DNA of 57,197 bases from JAKZSU01 sp047517485 (GTDB lineage Bacteria; Pseudomonadota; Alphaproteobacteria; UBA7887): the NCBI GenBank assembly GCA_047517485.1, contig JAKZSU010000050.1, positions 1 to 57,197 on the forward strand, written 5' to 3'. Both the position numbers and the translations under genes were made by a program. The notes under the pieces are model-generated. The model had not been told where the DNA came from and did no database searches. It saw only the letters and a list, made by a program, of their open reading frames with translations. This document shows, piece by piece, positions 52,666 to 57,197 of this stretch (its first letter is position 1; each line of letters opens with the position of its first letter).

Positions 52666-54653
52666 TCGTCGAGACCGGACATTTCATTCTCATCGTGGCG
52701 CTCGCGGTGGCGCTGGTCCAGGCCACCGTGCCATTGGTCGGCGCGCACCGCGGTAATCTGCAGTGGATGGCGATCGCGCGCCCCGCCGCGGCGGTGCAGT
52801 TCGTCGCCGTCGCCTGTGCCTTCGCGATCCTCACCCACGCCTTCGTGACCTCGGATTTTTCCGTCCTGGTGGTCGCCAACAATTCGCATTCGGCTAAGCC
52901 GATGCTCTACAAAATTAGCGGCGTGTGGGGCAACCACGAGGGCTCGCTGCTGCTCTGGGTGCTGATCCTCTCGCTGTTCGGCGCCGCGGTCGCGGCGTTC
53001 GGCGGCAATCTGCCACCCGCGCTTCGCGCCCGCGTGCTCAGCGTCCAGGCGATGATCGCGGTCGGCTTCCTGTGCTTCACCCTGTTCACCTCGAACCCGT
53101 TCGAGCGGATGTTTCCGGCGCCGCTGGACGGCGCCAGTCTCAACCCGTTATTGCAGGATCCCGGCCTGGCGTTTCACCCGCCGTTCCTCTATCTCGGCTA
53201 TGTCGGCTTCTCGATCACCTTCGCCTTCGCCATCGCCGCGCTGATCGAGGGCCGGGTCGACGCCGCCTGGGCGCGCTGGGTGCGGCCGTGGGCGCTGGCG
53301 GCGTGGAGTTTTCTCACCATCGGTATCGCTTTGGGAAGCTGGTGGGCGTATTACGAGCTCGGCTGGGGCGGCTGGTGGTTCTGGGATCCGGTGGAGAACG
53401 CCTCGTTCATGCCGTGGCTGGTGGGCACCGCGTTGCTGCATTCGTCGGTGGTCTGCGAAAAACGCGACGCGCTCAAGAGCTGGACGGTATTGCTCGCCAT
53501 CATCGCCTTTTCGTTCAGCCTGCTGGGAACCTTCATCGTGCGCTCGGGCGTGCTCACGTCGGTGCACGCCTTCGCCACCGATCCGACGCGCGGCATCTTC
53601 ATCCTGGCGTTCCTCGTCTTCGTCATCGGCGGCTCGCTGATCCTCTACGCGGTGCGCGCGCCGGCGCTCAAGGCCGGCGGCCTGTTCGCGCCGATCAGCC
53701 GCGAGGGCAGCCTGGTGCTCAACAATCTGTTGTTCGCCGCCGCCGCCGGCGTGGTGTTGCTCGGCACGCTCTATCCGCTGCTCATCGAGGCGCTCGATGC
53801 CGGCAAGGTGTCGGTCGGCGCGCCCTATTTCAACATGGTGTTCGTGCCGCTGATGACGCCGCTGATCATTCTCTCCGGCCTGACCCCGATGATGGCGTGG
53901 AAGCGCGCCGACCTGCCCGGCGTGTTCGGCCGCCTCAAGTGGGCGTTCTTCGCCGCCGTGATCATCGCCCTCGCGTCCTACGGCTATCATAGCGACGGCC
54001 CGCCCCTCGCGCCGTTCGGGATCTTGCTCGCCGCCTGGCTGGCATCGGCGATGGCGGTCGAATGGGCGACCCGCGTCAACTTATTCAGAACCTCGCCGGG
54101 CGACAGCCTGCGCCGCGCCCTAGGCTTGCCGCGCGCCGCCTATGGCATGAGCCTGGCGCATCTCGGTGCCGCGATGTTGGTCGCCGGGATCACCGCCTCG
54201 AGCGCGTGGAAAGTCGAGAGTTTCCAGGTCATGCGTCCAGGAGAGACCATCACCGTCGCCGGCTACGACTATCTGTTCGGCGGCATCGAGGACATCCAGG
54301 GGCCGAACTACCTTGCCCAGCGCGGCCACTTCACGGTGACCCGCGACGGTGACCCGATCGCCGAGCTGTGGCCCGAGAAACGCGATTATCCGGTATCGCA
54401 AATGCCGACCACCGAGGCCGCGATCCACACCACCTGGCTCGCCGATCTTTACACGGTGGTCGGCGACCCGGATGGCAAGGGCGGCTGGAGCACGCGGATC
54501 TATTACAATCCGCTAGTGCCCTGGATCTGGCTCGGCGCGGTGATCATGGCGCTCGGCGGCACCTTGTCGCTGTCCGATCGCCGCCATCGCGTCGGTGCGC
54601 CGTCGCGCCGTCGCCGCGCCTCGGCGAAACCGGCACCGCAAGCCGGCGCCTGA
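52662..54653 (+). CDS. ccmF: Cytochrome c haem lyase subunit CcmF
   Basis: 663 residues, many membrane helices. Haem lyase core that receives haem from CcmE. Features: MIVETGHFILIVALAVALVQ start, GVWGNHEGSLLLWVLILS, DPGLAFHPPFLYLGYVGFS, the WWD motif WGGWWFWDPVENASFMPWLV, and histidines such as those in TALLHSSVV. Only one CcmF gene and normal length. ATG overlaps ccmE stop. Confidence 0.95.
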   Translation: MIVETGHFILIVALAVALVQATVPLVGAHRGNLQWMAIARPAAAVQFVAVACAFAILTHAFVTSDFSVLVVANNSHSAKPMLYKISGVWGNHEGSLLLWVLILSLFGAAVAAFGGNLPPALRARVLSVQAMIAVGFLCFTLFTSNPFERMFPAPLDGASLNPLLQDPGLAFHPPFLYLGYVGFSITFAFAIAALIEGRVDAAWARWVRPWALAAWSFLTIGIALGSWWAYYELGWGGWWFWDPVENASFMPWLVGTALLHSSVVCEKRDALKSWTVLLAIIAFSFSLLGTFIVRSGVLTSVHAFATDPTRGIFILAFLVFVIGGSLILYAVRAPALKAGGLFAPISREGSLVLNNLLFAAAAGVVLLGTLYPLLIEALDAGKVSVGAPYFNMVFVPLMTPLIILSGLTPMMAWKRADLPGVFGRLKWAFFAAVIIALASYGYHSDGPPLAPFGILLAAWLASAMAVEWATRVNLFRTSPGDSLRRALGLPRAAYGMSLAHLGAAMLVAGITASSAWKVESFQVMRPGETITVAGYDYLFGGIEDIQGPNYLAQRGHFTVTRDGDPIAELWPEKRDYPVSQMPTTEAAIHTTWLADLYTVVGDPDGKGGWSTRIYYNPLVPWIWLGAVIMALGGTLSLSDRRHRVGAPSRRRRASAKPAPQAGA

Positions 54654-54654
54654 G

Positions 54655-55194
54655 ATGCAGTTGCGACGACTGCTCTACATCGTCCCGGCGCTCGCTTTCA
54701 TCTTGCTCGCGATGCTGCTCGCCTGGGGCCTGACCAACGACCCGTCGGAAGTGCCGACCGCCCTGCTCGACCAGAGCGTTCCAACTTTTGAACTCGCGGC
54801 GCTCGACTCGGCGACCCAAGGCCTCGCCACCAGCAACCTGCGCGCCGGCGAGATCAGCGTGATCAATGTCTGGGCGTCGTGGTGCGTGCCGTGCCGCGCC
54901 GAGCATCCCCGGCTCGAGGAAATCGCCCAAGTCGCGGGGGTCGCGCTCTACGGCATCGCCTACAAGGACACGCCCGAGGCGGCGCGCGCCTTTCTCGATG
55001 AACTCGGCGACCCGTTCCAACGCATTGGCGCCGATTTTGACGGCCGCGCGGGAATCGAGCTCGGCGTCTACGGTGTGCCCGAGACCTTTATTGTCGGCCC
55101 CGACGGGAGAATTCGCTACAAGCACATCGGCCCGATCTCGCCGCGCGACATGGACGTACAAATTCTCCCGCTGCTCGAGCAAATCCGGCAATGA
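54655..55194 (+). CDS. ccmG: Thiol:disulfide interchange protein CcmG (DsbE)
   Basis: 179 residues with an N-terminal membrane anchor (LYIVPALAFILLAMLLAW). Reduces apocytochrome cysteines before haem attachment. Active site ASWCVPCRAEHP, cis-Pro segment GVPETFIVGPDG, and the family's GIAYKDTPEAARAFL insertion. Starts 1 base after the ccmF stop; overlaps ccmH by ATGA. Confidence 0.94.
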   Translation: MQLRRLLYIVPALAFILLAMLLAWGLTNDPSEVPTALLDQSVPTFELAALDSATQGLATSNLRAGEISVINVWASWCVPCRAEHPRLEEIAQVAGVALYGIAYKDTPEAARAFLDELGDPFQRIGADFDGRAGIELGVYGVPETFIVGPDGRIRYKHIGPISPRDMDVQILPLLEQIRQ

Positions 55195-55667
55195 CCCGCG
55201 CGCTGATCATCGCCGCCCTGGTCTTCATAGTGGGCGCCACGGCCGCCGTGGCGTTCGAGAACGACGTTGCCTTCGACGATCCGGCGATGGAAGCGCGCGC
55301 GGTCGATTTGGCCAAGGAGCTGCGCTGCCTGGTGTGCCAGAACCAGTCGATCATGGAGTCCGACGCGCCGCTGGCCCGCGACCTGCGGCAAATCGTCCGT
55401 GAACAGGTCGCGGCGGGCCGGAGCAACGACGAAATCAAGGAGTACGTCGTCGCCCGCTATGGCGATTTCGTGCTATTGCGCCCGCCGTTCAAGCCCAAGA
55501 CCTGGGTGCTGTGGTTCGGCCCGCCGTTGATGGTCGGCGGCGCGCTGATCTGCCTTTTCGTGTTCTGGCGGCGGCGCTCGACCGCCCCGGCGGCAGCCGC
55601 GCAGGGACTCAGTGCCGAGGAACGCAAGCGCCTCGACCGGTTGCTTGGAGACGGGCGCGAAGGATGA
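55191..55667 (+). CDS. ccmH: Cytochrome c-type biogenesis protein CcmH
   Basis: 158 residues. Signal peptide, then the domain with LRCLVCQNQSIMESDAPLAR, the LRCxxCQ apocytochrome-thiol motif, and a C-terminal membrane helix. The linker shows DFVLLRPPFKPKTWVLW typical for CcmH/CcmL. ATGA overlaps on both sides. Confidence 0.94.
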   Translation: MTRALIIAALVFIVGATAAVAFENDVAFDDPAMEARAVDLAKELRCLVCQNQSIMESDAPLARDLRQIVREQVAAGRSNDEIKEYVVARYGDFVLLRPPFKPKTWVLWFGPPLMVGGALICLFVFWRRRSTAPAAAAQGLSAEERKRLDRLLGDGREG

Positions 55668-57061
55668 CGTCCTGGTTGGTGTTTTTCGCCATCGCCGCGG
55701 TCGCGGCGCTGGTTGTCGCGCTGCCCTCGCTGCGCCGGTTCGGCGGCGTGGATCAACGTGACGCCTTCGATCTCGAAGTGTTTCGCCGCCAGCTTTCCGA
55801 GGTCGATGCCGATTTGGCGCGCGGCGTGCTCGACGAGACCGAGGCGGCCGCGGCGCGGCTCGAGATCGAGCGACGCATTCTCACGCTCGCCGACACCAAG
55901 GTTCCCAAAAAGGCCCCGCCGGCACCGCTCTGGCGCGGCCTTGGCGTCGCACTAATACTCGTCGTCATACCCGGACTGAGCCTGCTAATTTATAGCGGTA
56001 TCGGCGCCCCCGGCGCGCCCGACCGGCCGCTGGCGGAACGCGCGGACGAGGCGCCCGCCGCGATGCCCGGCGACGTCGACGAGATGATCGCCAAGCTCGC
56101 CGCCAAACTCGAGGAAGACCCGGACAATCTCGAAGGCTGGATGCTGCTGGGCCGGTCCTTCGCCTTCATGGAGCGCTACCAGGACGCCGCCACCGCCTTC
56201 GCCTCGGCCGCCGCGTTGGCGCCCGACAACGACGACATCGTCATCTCCTATGGCGAGGCCCTGACCTACGCCGCCGGCGGGGCGATACCCCCCGCCGCGC
56301 GCCAGCAGTTCACCACCGTGCTCGCGCGCAATCCCGACCATGAGGGCGCACGCTTTTTCTCCGGCAAGATGCAGGCCCAGGACGGCGATTTGCCGGGGGC
56401 GCTGGCGACCTGGACGGCGCTCGCCCAAGCCGCCGATCCCGCCGCGCCGTGGTTGCCCGGTTTGGTCGAACAGCTGCGATCGCTAGCCGCCGAGATCGGT
56501 GTCGAGGCGCCCGACATCGCGGTTGCCGACGCCCCACCGCCGCCGGCGACAAGGTCCCCGGCCCCCGGACCCGATGCCGCCGACATCGAAATGGCCGCCG
56601 AGATGTCGCCGGATGAGCAGGCGGACATGATCAACAGCATGGTCGCGCGGCTCGAAGCGCGGCTCATCGACGAGCCCGACGACGTCGACGGCTGGAAACG
56701 CCTCGGCAAGGCCAAGCGGGTGCTCGACAATCTGCCCGGCGCGCGCGATGCCTATGCCAACGCGGTCGATGAGGCGCCCGACGACATCGAGGCGCTGGGC
56801 GGTCTCGCCGAGGCCGAGATGCTGCTCGGCGATCCCGCCGCGCCGCTGCCGCATCAGGCCATCGCGCTCTACCAGCGCATGCTGGCGCTCAACGAACGTC
56901 AGCCCGACGCGCTGTGGTTTCTCGGTCTCGCCGCCAAGCAAGCCGGTCGGACAAGCGAAGCGGGCGCGCTGTGGACCAAGCTTCTCGACATGCTGCCCCC
57001 GGGTAGCGACGAGCATGACATGCTTTCCAGCCGCATCGCCGAACTCGCTACGGCGGAGTAA
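55664..57061 (+). CDS. ccmI: Cytochrome c-type biogenesis protein CcmI
   Basis: 465 residues from the ATG at 55664. N-terminal part with two membrane helices (LVFFAIAAVAALVVALP and the second near 90-110) and a heptad loop RRQLSEVDADLARGVLDETE, then TPR repeats (EGWMLLGRSFAFMERYQDA, DGWKRLGKAKRVLDNLPGA) that bind apocytochrome C-termini. Final gene of the ccm operon; no good terminator seen in the 75 bases after the stop. Confidence 0.93.
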   Translation: MTSWLVFFAIAAVAALVVALPSLRRFGGVDQRDAFDLEVFRRQLSEVDADLARGVLDETEAAAARLEIERRILTLADTKVPKKAPPAPLWRGLGVALILVVIPGLSLLIYSGIGAPGAPDRPLAERADEAPAAMPGDVDEMIAKLAAKLEEDPDNLEGWMLLGRSFAFMERYQDAATAFASAAALAPDNDDIVISYGEALTYAAGGAIPPAARQQFTTVLARNPDHEGARFFSGKMQAQDGDLPGALATWTALAQAADPAAPWLPGLVEQLRSLAAEIGVEAPDIAVADAPPPPATRSPAPGPDAADIEMAAEMSPDEQADMINSMVARLEARLIDEPDDVDGWKRLGKAKRVLDNLPGARDAYANAVDEAPDDIEALGGLAEAEMLLGDPAAPLPHQAIALYQRMLALNERQPDALWFLGLAAKQAGRTSEAGALWTKLLDMLPPGSDEHDMLSSRIAELATAE

Positions 57062-57197
57062 TACCACCGAGCGGAATGCCTGACTCACGTTGGGGATTCC
57101 CAAGCGGTCCGATCTCTGACTCAATGTGGTGAACCAATGAGGTTCGCCATGGCAGCGCCTATCGACTTACGGAACGATTTTGACAGCGTCTCACTGC
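57062..57197 (+). mobile_element. Left end of an IS630-like insertion sequence with a partial transposase
   Basis: The start codon at 57149 (or in-frame ATG at 57137) begins MAAPIDLRNDFDSVSL, resembling the first residues of IS630-family transposases, cut by the window edge. Preceding it are two related words CTGACTCACGTTGGGG and CTGACTCAATGTGGTG near 57079 and 57116, which may be parts of the element end. It inserts just downstream of ccmI, so it does not interrupt a gene of the operon. Confidence 0.5.

Overview
The window is a GC-rich chromosomal segment of an alphaproteobacterium, most likely Rhodospirillales-like. The evidence is a complete alphaproteobacterial-order ccmABCDEFGHI operon, the two-domain alphaproteobacterial dCTP deaminase, Coq7 (so ubiquinone is made), an acnA-DUF1223 pair, a DUF6494 gene and a lanthanide-type xoxFGJ methanol oxidation operon. 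Species is not determined. Gene density is high, most operons use 4-base ATGA overlaps, and an insertion-sequence remnant lies at each edge.

Layout. 1-240: decayed IS5-like transposase tail. 623-3808: xoxF-xoxG-xoxJ (lanthanide-dependent PQQ alcohol dehydrogenase, its cytochrome c and periplasmic partner), facing a three-gene minus-strand operon of exported proteins (5836-4088). Two copies of a MITE-like palindromic repeat (3806-4073, 6080-6377) lie around that operon. 6413-11750: MetF-like protein, methyltransferase-like protein, a 31-residue membrane microprotein with a PuuD-N-like membrane protein, DUF3179 and VOC proteins. 11811-15115: glycine-betaine-type ABC system with fused binding protein and permease, then ApbE. 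15122-16643 (minus): GFA-type zinc protein, Coq7, DsbB.

16829-23471 is the least explained region: coiled-coil protein, unknown protein, AAA+ ATPase, DUF6638-like protein and membrane-anchored DUF2333 protein in one tight directon, with glpK and an HTTM-DCC fusion directly behind. 26755-26841 is tRNA-Leu(CAA). 26982-36082 holds hydrolases, htpG, acnA-DUF1223, a PEBP-like secreted protein and a frameshifted class 3 lipase. 36256-41479 has a crotonase, a beta-propeller protein and boxC-boxB (aerobic benzoyl-CoA epoxidation). An AT-rich gap at 42007-42115 carries four DnaA-box-like 9-mers and looks like an origin. Then come dCTP deaminase, a cysteine-free Rrf2 regulator, a PaaK-like ligase, a Crp/Fnr regulator and a YfbK-like VWA lipoprotein gene broken by one in-frame amber codon. 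49959-57061 is the System I cytochrome c maturation operon, whose ccmA seems to start at ATT. The window ends in the first codons of an IS630-like transposase.

How it fits together: XoxF passes electrons to XoxG, which needs the Ccm system for haem attachment; DsbB, CcmG and DUF1223 are further thiol-redox or thioredoxin-like envelope proteins. BoxB/BoxC, the PaaK-like ligase and the crotonase suggest aromatic or acyl-CoA catabolism feeding the TCA cycle (AcnA). All assignments come from reading translations and motifs; no database search was run.
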